From the NCBI GenBank assembly GCA_041751875.1, contig JBGSIC010000029.1:434001-498000 (forward strand): DNA of 64,000 nt. Reading direction: 5' to 3'. The notes beneath the pieces were generated by a model that was not told the origin of the DNA, searched no databases, and saw nothing but the letters and a program-made list of their open reading frames with translations. The stretch is from JBGSIC01 sp041751875 (GTDB lineage Bacteria; Bdellovibrionota; FAC87; UBA2466; JACKAF01). The position numbers and the translations under genes are program-made. Below, in pieces: positions 34,874 to 43,279 of this stretch. Each line of letters starts with the position of its first letter. The stretch's first letter is position 1.

Positions 34874-35962
34874 TTAGTTTTGGGGTTTTTGAAGAAGCCA
34901 GCAGGTCGAGTGTTCAAATTCCACTCGGGAACTGGTCATACGAAAACGGGCCAGCGTGAAAAGCTGCTCAACTTCTTGCGTTGTCAGAAAAAGTGGCGCC
35001 CGTTCTTTTATGAGTTCGAGCTCAATGTAAGCGTTTAGGGCAAATTCAAACTCAGTCAGTCGGTTGTTATTCTCCACGGCACTGAGGGTTTCGGTCATCA
35101 GGCGATCTCTAAGCTGTTGATTGTTGGCTAAACGGTGTGCGTTGGGATCGCAAAGAATGAAACTCGCACCGGGTAATAGACTGGCATAAATGCCATTGAG
35201 AACCCTCAGCCGATCGGGCGGAGGAATGGTGTTTAGCACATCATTCATCACGGCCCCACTTAACGACACACCCAGCGTTTCCGCGCCTTCCTCGGTGAGA
35301 TCCATTTGCGTTAAAGCGTGACCCTGGTTGACGACATAGCGGTAACGAATAAAGCGTAGTTTGCTTTCCGCAAGGAGTAGGCGCTCAGAAGACAAATCGA
35401 CCGCGATAAGAGAACGTTGTGGAGCGGCCAAAATAAGAGCGGTACTCATGGTGCCCGTTCCCGCTCCGAAATCTGCGATTAGGCCTCGCGCAGGTAAATT
35501 GTCGTGAACAAACTGTGCGAGTTCGGTGAACCGGGAGGAGTAAGGTGTGACATTGTCACGCAATGAATAATAAAGCTTTCTCACCGGCGCATGGTCATCA
35601 AGCAGTTGCTTTACACTTTTGCCGGCACTCTCGGATATTCCCGTGAGGGAGCTCAAAAAACGGTGAGTTTCCCAGCGGGCAATTTCGTTGTCGTTCACGA
35701 TGTCTACCAGTCTTCGGGCACGGCTTTCGTCTTTTACCAAAGAAGGGGAAAAATAGTCGCTGTCCCAAGCAGGGGGAGTCAGTTCACGCCTGATCAAAAA
35801 ACTGGTGCAGTCGATGCGCGGAGCTTTTGTTTGATCCGCAGCACCGAGCTCAGAAGGGGCTGCTTGCAGGGTAAAAAAGACGAGAAGAAGCAGGGCGCGC
35901 GAGAAGAGGCGCGAGGAACAAACTGTATTAGAATGCATCAATGTAAAATAATACTGTTTCAT
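34874..35962 (-). CDS. SAM-dependent methyltransferase-like protein with signal or anchor
   Basis: About 362 residues if started at the ATG at 35962; 35938 and 36016 are alternatives and none has a good Shine-Dalgarno sequence. A hydrophobic segment 'ALLLLVFFTLQAAPSEL' precedes the domain and looks like a Sec signal or anchor. The class I methyltransferase core has motif I 'GLIADFGAGTGTMSTAL', then 'SLIAVDLSSERLLLA', 'MDLTEEG' and 'VLNTIPPPDRLRVL'. Such enzymes are normally cytoplasmic because they need SAM. The substrate is unknown. The gene is divergent from the MASE1 kinase. Confidence 0.8.
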   Translation of the reverse strand: MKQYYFTLMHSNTVCSSRLFSRALLLLVFFTLQAAPSELGAADQTKAPRIDCTSFLIRRELTPPAWDSDYFSPSLVKDESRARRLVDIVNDNEIARWETHRFLSSLTGISESAGKSVKQLLDDHAPVRKLYYSLRDNVTPYSSRFTELAQFVHDNLPARGLIADFGAGTGTMSTALILAAPQRSLIAVDLSSERLLLAESKLRFIRYRYVVNQGHALTQMDLTEEGAETLGVSLSGAVMNDVLNTIPPPDRLRVLNGIYASLLPGASFILCDPNAHRLANNQQLRDRLMTETLSAVENNNRLTEFEFALNAYIELELIKERAPLFLTTQEVEQLFTLARFRMTSSRVEFEHSTCWLLQKPQN

Positions 35963-36120
35963 CTCAGCGACATAGCGCCGGGCTTGGCGCCCCTTCAAGG
36001 AAGGAAGATTGTGCATGGATCATGCCACGCAGTTGCACTCACGATGCGACTTTTCCTGAGGAATTCCAGCTTGTGGGAGATTGGTTTAGTTTGTTACAAG
36101 TACTTTCGCGAGGAGGTCGT

Positions 36121-38226
36121 GTGTTTCCTTTCGCGAGGAACAATTGGTGGAAGTTTGTAGTCGTCTTCGCGGCGTATTTCATTACGGGCGAATTCGGCCT
36201 GATGCTTGCGGCGGCGCCTGGCTACGCGACGGCGGTATGGCTCCCGTCTGGCATAGCACTGCTCGCCGTGTGGCATTGGGGGAACTTTGTTGTCCCCGCT
36301 ATTTGGCTCTCTTCTTTTCTGCTAAACGTACTTCCGCCGACTGCGCAGGCGAATCACCCACTGGTAGCCGCGGCGGCTGCCGCGGGAATCGCCACCGGAT
36401 CCTCTTTGCAAGTTTGGCTTCTCAACCGCTTAGGAAGGTCGGTGACGAACGACCGGCCTCCGTATTTAGCTGTCCGGGATTCGTTGGTTTTCTCGGGTTT
36501 GGTTTTGGTGGTGTGCGTGGTGTCCGCTACCATCGGGGTTTTCAGTCTTTGGAGTAGCGGCATTCTTCCCTCCGCTATCGCTGTGCAATCATGGCGCCAC
36601 TGGTGGTTGGGTGATTGTGTAGGGATTCTCATCGTAGCCCCACTTGTTTTGGCGTGGCCCAGCATGAAAAGAGTTCAGTGGGACTCATCGGCTTCGCGCG
36701 AGGCGGTTCAGCTGCTGGCACTCACCATCGTCGTTTCCGTTTTAATTTTTGGAAGCCGTGAGTTTACCTCTTATACCTTTCCCATCACCTATCTGCCCAT
36801 TTTGGTAGCGCTGCTCGCAGCAAAGAGATTCTACGCCTGGGGAGGGGCGTTCTGTATTTTCGTTGTAGCCTGCTTCTGTTGGGGAGCCACAGCGGCAGGG
36901 ACTGGCCCCTTTGCTACGGACAGTTTTCTGGCGCCTCTTTATCTTGCCCAGTCTTATCTGGGAATTCTTTCCGTTATGGCTTGCAGCCTAGGCGCGGCTT
37001 TTTACGAAAGCGAATACAACTTGAGTCTGGTTCGCGAAACCGAAGCAAAGATCGGAGAATACCGTTCGCGGTTGACGGCAATTGTTGAGCACTCAGGCGA
37101 TGCCATTTTCTCTTTCGGTTTGGATGGTAACATTTTGACGTGGAACAAAGGAGCCGAGTTGAGCTTTGGGTTCTCGGAGGCAGAAGTCATTGGGCGTTCG
37201 GTCTCTCTTATTCTTCCCGAAGGTCGCGATGAAGAACTCTCTCAAGTTCTAAAACAAATCAGAAACGGAGAATCCCTGGCGATGCTGGAGAGCGTTCGGC
37301 AGCGTAAAGATGGTTCGCACTTTCCCGTCCTTACCACCGTTTCGCCGGTGCGAGATGCCTCCGACGCTGTGGTGGGTTGCTCCGTGATTTCGAAGGACAT
37401 TTCCACTCTTCAAACACTCAAAGAAGACCTTAGAAAAACCAATCAGGCGCTAAAACAGAAGGTAGCCGAACTCGAGGAGTTTACTTACATTGCTTCGCAC
37501 GATCTCCAAGAGCCTGTAAGGATGGTTAGTACGTACTGCCAACTTTTGGAGAAGGACACGGAGGGGAAGTTGAGTTCGGACGCTCAGCAGTACATTCAGT
37601 TTGCTGTGAATGGGTCGAGTCGTGCACGAGAATTGATCGATGATTTACTTTCTCTTTCTCGAGTAGGAAGGTCGAAGGCTACTCCACCAGGCTATGTCAG
37701 TTTGAGTGAAATCGCGCAGATCGTTACGGAAGATATGTACTCCGTTTTGAAGCAAAGTGATGTCGAAATCGAATGGAAAGTAGAGGGTTATTCCATTCGG
37801 GCGGAGCGCTCCGAGCTTAGCAGGTTATTTTTGAACCTACTGAGTAATGCGGCTAAGTATCGACGTCAGAATGTGCCAGTAAGAATTGAGGTGGGTTTCG
37901 GTAAGCACAAGGGCGAGAATGCATTTTATGTTCGGGATAATGGGCTTGGGATTGCGGAAGAGTATTATGAACGCATTTTTAAAACGTTCCAGCGGTTGCA
38001 TTCGAGAGATGAGTTCCCTGGCAATGGGGTGGGACTAGCGATCTGCAAGAAGATCGTGGAACATTTAGGTGGCCGTATCTGGGTTGAATCGAAGCTAGAT
38101 GAAGGAAGCGTGTTCTATATTTCTTTTCCCGATGCAATCGTGCGGGAGGGGGCCTTGTTGGGGTCAGTGCATTATCTTCATGAGTTCAGAAATCAGACAT
38201 CTGCTGAAGGTGATCGAAAAGTTTAG
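36121..38226 (+). CDS. MASE1-PAS sensor histidine kinase
   Basis: 701 residues from the GTG at 36121, which is preceded by GAGGAGG with four-base spacing; the longer ORF to 36022 is rejected. About residues 5-290 form a multi-helix MASE1 membrane sensor ('GYATAVWLPSGIALLAVW'). A PAS domain follows ('DAIFSFGLDGNILTWNKGAE'), then a HisKA domain with the 'IASHDLQEPVRM' box. The ATPase has 'FLNLLSNAAKYRR', 'VRDNGLGI' and 'GNGVGLAICKKI'. No response regulator lies next to it. The PAS and kinase halves resemble bacteriophytochrome-type kinases. The signal is unknown. Confidence 0.95.
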   Translation: MFPFARNNWWKFVVVFAAYFITGEFGLMLAAAPGYATAVWLPSGIALLAVWHWGNFVVPAIWLSSFLLNVLPPTAQANHPLVAAAAAAGIATGSSLQVWLLNRLGRSVTNDRPPYLAVRDSLVFSGLVLVVCVVSATIGVFSLWSSGILPSAIAVQSWRHWWLGDCVGILIVAPLVLAWPSMKRVQWDSSASREAVQLLALTIVVSVLIFGSREFTSYTFPITYLPILVALLAAKRFYAWGGAFCIFVVACFCWGATAAGTGPFATDSFLAPLYLAQSYLGILSVMACSLGAAFYESEYNLSLVRETEAKIGEYRSRLTAIVEHSGDAIFSFGLDGNILTWNKGAELSFGFSEAEVIGRSVSLILPEGRDEELSQVLKQIRNGESLAMLESVRQRKDGSHFPVLTTVSPVRDASDAVVGCSVISKDISTLQTLKEDLRKTNQALKQKVAELEEFTYIASHDLQEPVRMVSTYCQLLEKDTEGKLSSDAQQYIQFAVNGSSRARELIDDLLSLSRVGRSKATPPGYVSLSEIAQIVTEDMYSVLKQSDVEIEWKVEGYSIRAERSELSRLFLNLLSNAAKYRRQNVPVRIEVGFGKHKGENAFYVRDNGLGIAEEYYERIFKTFQRLHSRDEFPGNGVGLAICKKIVEHLGGRIWVESKLDEGSVFYISFPDAIVREGALLGSVHYLHEFRNQTSAEGDRKV

Positions 38227-38235
38227 CTTTCTTGC

Positions 38236-38925
38236 TTAGGTTTCGGTTTCAAGGCCCGGGCCCCAATCGGATCGGACCGCTTCCCCTGCGGGGGCGCCAT
38301 AGTATTCAGCAGAGCGAATGAGTTTCGCAGGTACGCCCGCGTAGGTTTTATTCGCTTCTAGGCTTCGGATGACCACACTCCCTGCGCCGACAGTTGTCCA
38401 CGCCCCTATCTTCAAACCTTGGATAATTGAGCTTCCGATTCCGATCCACGCCCCCTCACCAATAAGAATATCACCGGCTAGGTTTACTCCGGGACAGATG
38501 TGAGCGAAGTCTTGAACAATACAATCATGGTCTACTGTAGAAGCGTGGTTGAGTATGCAGCCCTCTCCTACGTGGGCTCCGGCACCCACGATGGCGCCTG
38601 CTAAAACGACACTTCCTTTTCCGACCGATGCCGACTTTTCCACAACTGCGCTTGGATGTATGAGAGTTGTGAGAGATTTTCCGGCGCGCTTAAGTTGCTG
38701 ATGTTTTAGCTTTCGCCATTTTGGATTTCCTATCCCCACCACAAAATGGCTTACGTGCTCCCAGTTTTCTAGGCTTCCGATAGGTAGCCCAAGGTATTTC
38801 GACTCTTTCGGGTTTTCCTCAATAAACCCAACCACGCGGTACCCAGCTGCGTTTGCCAAGCTAGCCAATACTTTGGCGTGGCCAGAGGAACCCCAGATTA
38901 CAATTGTTTCATTTAGTAGAGCCAA
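38236..38925 (-). CDS. NeuD/PglD-type sugar O- or N-acetyltransferase
   Basis: 229 residues. The N-terminus is a Rossmann-like domain ('IVIWGSSGHAKVLA') and the C-terminal half a left-handed beta-helix of hexapeptide repeats ('GSVVLAGAIVGAGAHVGEGC', 'ILIGEGAWIGIGSSI', 'VGAGSVV'). The active-site histidine is probably in 'NHASTVDHDC'. Family members acetylate UDP-4-amino-sugars or sialic acid precursors for surface glycans. No glycan cluster surrounds it. It ends with only ten bases between its stop and that of the convergent kinase gene. Confidence 0.93.
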   Translation of the reverse strand: MALLNETIVIWGSSGHAKVLASLANAAGYRVVGFIEENPKESKYLGLPIGSLENWEHVSHFVVGIGNPKWRKLKHQQLKRAGKSLTTLIHPSAVVEKSASVGKGSVVLAGAIVGAGAHVGEGCILNHASTVDHDCIVQDFAHICPGVNLAGDILIGEGAWIGIGSSIIQGLKIGAWTTVGAGSVVIRSLEANKTYAGVPAKLIRSAEYYGAPAGEAVRSDWGPGLETET

Positions 38926-39035
38926 AGCAATCTCTCCCGAGAAGAGTGAAGGAACGCTTACCTAGTATAACCTTACTGCATGAGAGTACGGAGGCAAAAA
39001 CTGCGGCGCGGTGCTCTGGGAGCTAAGTTTGAGAT

Positions 39036-40028
39036 TTAAGGGGTGCTAGTGAGAGACCGCTCAGTGATGCCCGGTCGATGTTTGAGTTTCGCGGCGAACA
39101 GAGGGGTAAAAAGGGCTCTGCCTTTCGAGTTCATATGGTAGCTATCTTGGAATAGTTCGTCCCTATCCCAAGTGATTTCTCCCTCCAGAAATTCCGCCTG
39201 ATTCGCTCGCGCTACCGCGCGGACCGCATTTTGAATACGTATGAAGGAATAGCCGGGAACATGTTCCTCATGCCAGGTGCGAAACCAGTTTGTCACAGGA
39301 ACGAACGCGACATAGATTCTGGGAATTCTGTACTGCTTTTTGAGTCGTGGAATATGGGAAAATGCTTTGAGACTTAGCGCGTAGTCCTTTGTCAGTGTTT
39401 CGAGGTGTTCTGTTTCTTTTCGGGAGGGGGCAAATGAGTCCTCTATCAATTTTCCATGTTTGAGTTTTTGAAGCGCATTTCTGATTTGAATGGGAGCTGA
39501 CTCACTTATATTGTGAATCTGAGAAACTCTTGCCAAAAAAGGTTTCTGCCACGTCCGATTCTGGTACGTCTTGGAACGAATGGCTCTGGCTCCATTGGGA
39601 TTAAAATCATCTTGAGAAAGAAGAAAGACAACTGTTTCTGGTGTTAGCTGAGTTTTTTCCAGGTAGTACTCGAACATCGCAATGGAACCGTCGATGGTGG
39701 CTCCACCGTGAGGAGAGATAAATGCCTTGGTTCCGATCGCTTGATTAAAGGCCTCGGGGTCCACACTATTTTCAAGTGTACTGTTTCCCAATACCCAAAT
39801 ACGGGGGCGCTCTTTTTGAATGAAACGAGCGTTTTTCTCAACGTAGTCTTCTAAAGAAGGGCTCAAGATAACGCCCTTTTTTACTAGGAAGCCGACCAGG
39901 AGTTCCGCAGCTAAGACTGTCACAACAAACGCGGCAAGTGTGCGCGCACCGAAAGGCACGCTGCGAATGCGCAAGGTACCCTGAGATATGGATTTTCTGT
40001 GGCGCTTAGTCTTCATACGGAAACCCAT
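39036..40028 (-). CDS. Membrane-anchored SGNH-hydrolase-like protein
   Basis: 330 residues, start at 40028 or 40016 (both ATG, neither with a clear Shine-Dalgarno). A basic N-terminus precedes one helix ('TLAAFVVTVLAAELLVGFLV'), so the domain faces the periplasm. Block I is seen as 'IWVLGNSTLENSV' (G-N-S in place of GDS), and the C-terminal 'DSYHMNSKGRALF' gives the D-x-x-H block. This matches AlgJ/AlgX or DltD-like SGNH proteins that acetylate polymers, but the specific branch is uncertain. The gene is preceded by 70 bases and the terminator of the next gene. Confidence 0.72.
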   Translation of the reverse strand: MGFRMKTKRHRKSISQGTLRIRSVPFGARTLAAFVVTVLAAELLVGFLVKKGVILSPSLEDYVEKNARFIQKERPRIWVLGNSTLENSVDPEAFNQAIGTKAFISPHGGATIDGSIAMFEYYLEKTQLTPETVVFLLSQDDFNPNGARAIRSKTYQNRTWQKPFLARVSQIHNISESAPIQIRNALQKLKHGKLIEDSFAPSRKETEHLETLTKDYALSLKAFSHIPRLKKQYRIPRIYVAFVPVTNWFRTWHEEHVPGYSFIRIQNAVRAVARANQAEFLEGEITWDRDELFQDSYHMNSKGRALFTPLFAAKLKHRPGITERSLTSTP

Positions 40029-40098
40029 ATTCTTATCGGTAAAGGACGAAGCCTTGGCGAGAGCTAAAAAATGAGGGGTTTCAGACGTTTACTACGCT

Positions 40099-40138
40099 AA
40101 AAAAAAGGACGCCCACCTTTCCGGTGGGCGTCCTTTTG
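40099..40138 (-). terminator. Strong Rho-independent terminator
   Basis: AAAAGGACGCCCACC and GGTGGGCGTCCTTTT pair over 15 bases with a five-base loop, followed on the minus strand by a T-run of eight. It lies 17 bases past the stop of the 40156-40542 lipoprotein gene. The structure is nearly symmetric and could stop transcripts from both sides. Confidence 0.95.
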
Positions 40139-40155
40139 TAGGGCGTTGGCGGAAT

Positions 40156-40542
40156 CTATTCGCCTTCGATCATCTTCTGATTCTCAGAAGCCGCATTTTT
40201 TAAGCGTCGATCGAGATCGGCTTTGGCGGCACGGTTTTCTACCCGCAACTTTTCCATGGTGCCGCGTGCTTGGGTGATGTTCGCGCTAAGGACTTGAACT
40301 GTCTGGATGGCTTCATCGCGGGTTTTCCCATCAACATCAGACGATTTAAAACTCGACTCAAGATCTTTCAAAGTATCTTGGAAATCTTCTAACTCTTCCT
40401 GTGCTGAGGCGAGCTTTTCCCCGGTCTTCTTGAGGTATTCCTGATTCTTAGAGACCTTTTCTTCGCCACTAATGGATTTTGTGGATGCACATGATGCCAT
40501 GATTAAAACGCTAAGTCCGATTACGAGATTCTTTAACAACAT
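40156..40542 (-). CDS. Coiled-coil lipoprotein
   Basis: About 128 residues from the ATG at 40542, preceded by AAGGAG at nine bases. The lipobox is 'LIMASC'. The mature part is almost entirely helical and charged, with heptad-like leucines ('YLKKTGEKLASAQEELEDFQ'). It resembles the 31206-31652 lipoprotein in design. Envelope role is likely. Strong terminator downstream; monocistronic. Confidence 0.87.
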   Translation of the reverse strand: MLLKNLVIGLSVLIMASCASTKSISGEEKVSKNQEYLKKTGEKLASAQEELEDFQDTLKDLESSFKSSDVDGKTRDEAIQTVQVLSANITQARGTMEKLRVENRAAKADLDRRLKNAASENQKMIEGE

Positions 40543-40736
40543 TTCGCTTTTCTCCTTCTTATTATTCCTGCAATATCTACTCGGCTGCAAGTCCTACGGT
40601 GCTTCATAGAGCAAAGGGCGTGCCAGTTAAATGAGCGGGGCTTCAGATCAAAACTGTCACACTTTGGAGACGCTCCGACCTGTTGCGCAGTCAAGGCTGA
40701 CAACCTTTCTCTCTACAAACCTAGTGTGGGTGTACC

Positions 40737-41006
40737 ATGGATTACCGACTTCTCCTCGTAACTTTCGCAACCATCTTTATCGCCGAATTAGGTGACAAGA
40801 CGCAGTTCGTTGCTCTTGCTGCCGGCGCGGGCGCCAAAAGTATCGCACCTGTACTAATCGGTGTGGTGTTAGGTCTCTCGGCTGCGGGGGTCGTAGGCGT
40901 CTTGGTCGGAAAAAGTTTAGGCGCAATATTGTCTCCGCACATCCTCAAATGGATGTCCGGTCTGCTTTTTATTGCGATTGGTATCGTCACCCTCGTCAAA
41001 AAATAA
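40737..41006 (+). CDS. Half-size Gdt1/UPF0016 membrane protein
   Basis: 89 residues with three predicted helices and the family signature ELGDKT at 17-22. Full-length members carry two such halves (about 190-200 residues), with the second signature in the other half. This gene has one, so it may act as a homodimer or pair with another half-gene elsewhere. Related proteins move manganese, calcium or protons. No yybP-type riboswitch could be recognised upstream. It is followed by the convergent ferritin-like gene with a two-base gap. Confidence 0.9.
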   Translation: MDYRLLLVTFATIFIAELGDKTQFVALAAGAGAKSIAPVLIGVVLGLSAAGVVGVLVGKSLGAILSPHILKWMSGLLFIAIGIVTLVKK

Positions 41007-41008
41007 AC

Positions 41009-41707
41009 TTAGGCTGCCCGGAAGTAGGCGTCTAAAAACTCTTGTCGATTGCGCATAATGGTATGTGCGCTTTGTTTTCTAAAATAAGCTAGTGCCAGCG
41101 AACTCTCGATGGAACGAGGGTCAACTTGGACGCCATGATTGGCACGGATCAGCTGTGCGATCATATGCGAATGAAGCGCGTCTAAAAAAATCTGATTTAC
41201 CGAGCGGGCGACGTTTTTAAACTCTTCTAACTCGCGGACACCCTCTACATTTTGAAGTTCCTTAAAATGACGGTAACTCAGTGAGACATGTTTTAGTTCA
41301 TCTTTGTGAACTTGCTTGTCGACAGAATCCGAAGGGGATCGACGGATCATTTCGGCGCGATACTCGAGTGTGCCCAACTGTATTCCTTCCAAAATTCCCT
41401 GCAGAGTGAAAAGTTTCAACGCATTGGAAGGAAGTCTTTTGACATAGGCAGTGAGTCGGCTTCCGTAACCACTGCTAATCAGGCGCGTCTGTCCGATCAC
41501 TTCGTTGTAGTAGCCAACATGCTCAACCTCTTCCTCAATCTGCTTATTGAGGTCATCGGCAAATACGTTGGGTAAACGACTATCGCGAACAATGGAGCGT
41601 AACAGGGGAACGATGCAACGTTCCCCTTCATACGTTTCGTTGGCGAGGTACTCCCATTCCCATTTCGGCTCCACAGTGGAAGGAAGCATGCGGTGTTTGA
41701 ATTCCAT
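41009..41707 (-). CDS. Ferritin-like diiron protein
   Basis: About 232 residues from the ATG at 41707. The helices carry carboxylate/histidine pairs: 'NETYEGERC', 'EEEVEHVGYY' (ExxH), 'LEGIQLGTLEYRAEM' and 'HKDELKHVSLS' (ExxH). Spacing fits a four-helix diiron bundle of the ferritin-like superfamily, perhaps an oxygenase or desaturase-like enzyme rather than a storage shell. No signal peptide is seen. Substrate cannot be stated. Confidence 0.8.
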   Translation of the reverse strand: MEFKHRMLPSTVEPKWEWEYLANETYEGERCIVPLLRSIVRDSRLPNVFADDLNKQIEEEVEHVGYYNEVIGQTRLISSGYGSRLTAYVKRLPSNALKLFTLQGILEGIQLGTLEYRAEMIRRSPSDSVDKQVHKDELKHVSLSYRHFKELQNVEGVRELEEFKNVARSVNQIFLDALHSHMIAQLIRANHGVQVDPRSIESSLALAYFRKQSAHTIMRNRQEFLDAYFRAA

Positions 41708-41763
41708 TTTTACTCGCTCACTTTCAAAAATCGGGCGCGTGTCACCTCGCAAACGGAAGGCAG

Positions 41764-41783
41764 CGCACGCCTAACGGCGTGCG
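41764..41783. repeat. 8-bp perfect hairpin with TAAC loop
   Basis: CGCACGCC (41764-41771) pairs with GGCGTGCG (41776-41783) across TAAC. It lies upstream of the ferritin-like gene. A stem with the same TAAC loop occurs at 53409-53424. No T-run follows on either strand. Confidence 0.5.
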
Positions 41784-41961
41784 AACGGATACGGGTCTTT
41801 CCCTGCCAAATCTTGTAAGGTGCGCTGAAAATTAGTTATGGAACGCAGTGTCATACCCCAAAGCAGGGGCAATAAGCAAGAGGCTCGCTAAAAATGAATG
41901 TAATATTAAATAGATATGGCTAAATGAGGGTGTGCCGAATCTGGAACAGAATGCGGTCGAA

Positions 41962-41996
41962 GGCGCACCATCGCTTCCCGGGGGAGGCGAGGTGCC
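41962..41996. repeat. Long imperfect GC-rich hairpin
   Basis: About 15 pairs form between GGCGCACCATCGCTTCCC and GGGAGGCGAGGTGCC, with small bulges. It lies 60-95 bases beyond the stop of the peptidoglycan-binding gene on the minus strand, without a T-run. It could be a Rho-dependent or weak terminator, or a structured RNA. Confidence 0.4.
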
Positions 41997-42054
41997 CTTC
42001 TTCAAATAGGTCGTTGGCGCGCAGGTGCGTGCCGAATCCGCATGCAAACCTCTC

Positions 42055-42501
42055 TTACTCAGAGGGCGTTTCGGTAACAGGAGCGGTTTGTGAATCCGGA
42101 GTAAGCGAACCTTCCGGCTGCATAGGAGCGCCGCTGTTAATCGGTGAAGCTCCCGTCGTGTCACCAGGGACTTTCACTCCAAGAGCAACAATTGTTTGTT
42201 GGTCTATCGCACCTGTTGCATCCAGCCCTTGCGCTTGCTGAAACTTGGATACCGCAGCCGCTGTTTTAGCGCCGAGAACTCCATCAGCTTTGCCTACACC
42301 GAAACCTTTCTGATTGAGAGCTTCTTGAACTTCTTTCACCATGGCTGTGTCAATCGGTGCGGCTTGCGAGATTGTTTTTGCTTGTTCTTGCAGCTCAGAA
42401 GTTTCCGCGGCTGCGTTGGGTGTTTGGCTATCAGCAGTGTTCCCAAAAACGGGAAGCGCTACGATCGCGAACAGGGCAAGTGAGTATCTTAGAGTTTTCA
42501 T
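42055..42501 (-). CDS. Exported peptidoglycan-binding-domain protein
   Basis: 148 residues with a Sec signal peptide (ALFAIVALPVFG). The peptidoglycan_binding_1 domain is at about 52-108: 'VKEVQEALNQKGFGVGKADG' then 'GAKTAAAVSKFQQAQGL', with the usual final 'TIVALGV'. The C-terminal 40 residues are Pro/Ser/Thr-rich and probably disordered. No catalytic domain is fused. It likely anchors itself or a partner to the wall. Confidence 0.9.
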   Translation of the reverse strand: MKTLRYSLALFAIVALPVFGNTADSQTPNAAAETSELQEQAKTISQAAPIDTAMVKEVQEALNQKGFGVGKADGVLGAKTAAAVSKFQQAQGLDATGAIDQQTIVALGVKVPGDTTGASPINSGAPMQPEGSLTPDSQTAPVTETPSE

Positions 42502-42748
42502 ACGAAACCTCTCCTTGTGTTAAGGGTTGTTTTTTAGTGCCCGACACCCACCAACGAATGTGCTTTACACTGAAACGGCTTCGGTCGAGTTCGTCAAGGC
42601 GGAATGCTTTACAAATTAAGGGGTTAAATTTGTAGGCGAGTAGATAGGATCAAAAGAGCGCACCAATGATAAAATAGGCGCCAGGTTAGTTGAACTAAGA
42701 TCACGCAAACTTCTGCGGGGTCTAACTTTGTTCAACTAGGAAAGTTAT

Positions 42749-43279
42749 GTGAATTCTTATCGTGCTCAAAAACGGGATGCCGCCGCCTTAGCGGTTCTCA
42801 TCAATTCGGCTTTTCGAGGAGAGTCGAGCAAAAAGGGCTGGACCACGGAGGCGGATTTCCTCGGAGGGCAACGAACAGATACGCAGTTTGTTGAAGAAAT
42901 CATTTCCGATCCTGCTGGGGCTCTTTTGGTTTTTAAAGAAGATGAAGAATTGATCGGATGTGTGCTACTGCAACGTAAAATGCGTTCAAACTACTTAGGT
43001 ATGTTGACTGTGCGCCCCGATCTACAGTCCAAAAAACTAGGTTCCGTCATTCTGGCTGAAGCTGAAGCTTGGATGGCCAAAGAATGGAAAGCAACTTCCG
43101 TTGAGATCAAGGTGATTCAAAAGCGAAAAGAGTTGATCGCCTGGTACGAGCGCCGTGGCTATTCTGATACTGGCCGACGAGAACCGTTCCCTTATGGAAA
43201 CGATCGAATGGGTTTACCGAGGGTGAAAGACTTAGAGTTCGTGGTCATGTCAAAAACCTTAGAACCCAAGAAGAACTAA
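42749..43279 (+). CDS. GNAT-family N-acetyltransferase
   Basis: 176 residues from the GTG at 42749, which has AGGAAAG four bases upstream. The GNAT core shows 'LLVFKEDEELIGCVLLQ', 'LGMLTVRPDLQSKKLGSVIL' (the acetyl-CoA motif in the Q/RxxGxG/A position is partly changed to QSKKLG), and 'AWYERRGYSDTGRR'. It is cytoplasmic; substrate unknown. Its end overlaps the convergent exported GNAT-like gene by four bases. Confidence 0.9.
   Translation: MNSYRAQKRDAAALAVLINSAFRGESSKKGWTTEADFLGGQRTDTQFVEEIISDPAGALLVFKEDEELIGCVLLQRKMRSNYLGMLTVRPDLQSKKLGSVILAEAEAWMAKEWKATSVEIKVIQKRKELIAWYERRGYSDTGRREPFPYGNDRMGLPRVKDLEFVVMSKTLEPKKN

Larger units (their letters stand above)
41708..42054. other. 347-base gap with hairpins
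   Basis: No ORF here has a ribosome-binding site and a protein-like product. The gap carries a perfect 8-bp stem at 41764-41783 and a longer imperfect stem at 41962-41996 (listed separately). A ten-base direct repeat, GTGCCGAATC, occurs at 41932-41941 and 42029-42038. The promoter of the ferritin-like gene should be in the left part, and the transcript of the peptidoglycan-binding gene should end in the right part. Confidence 0.5.

Noticed and set aside
40543..40736. Possible manganese (yybP-ykoY) riboswitch before the half-size Gdt1 gene
   Set aside because: The expected conserved core could not be found in this leader; the family link alone is not evidence.
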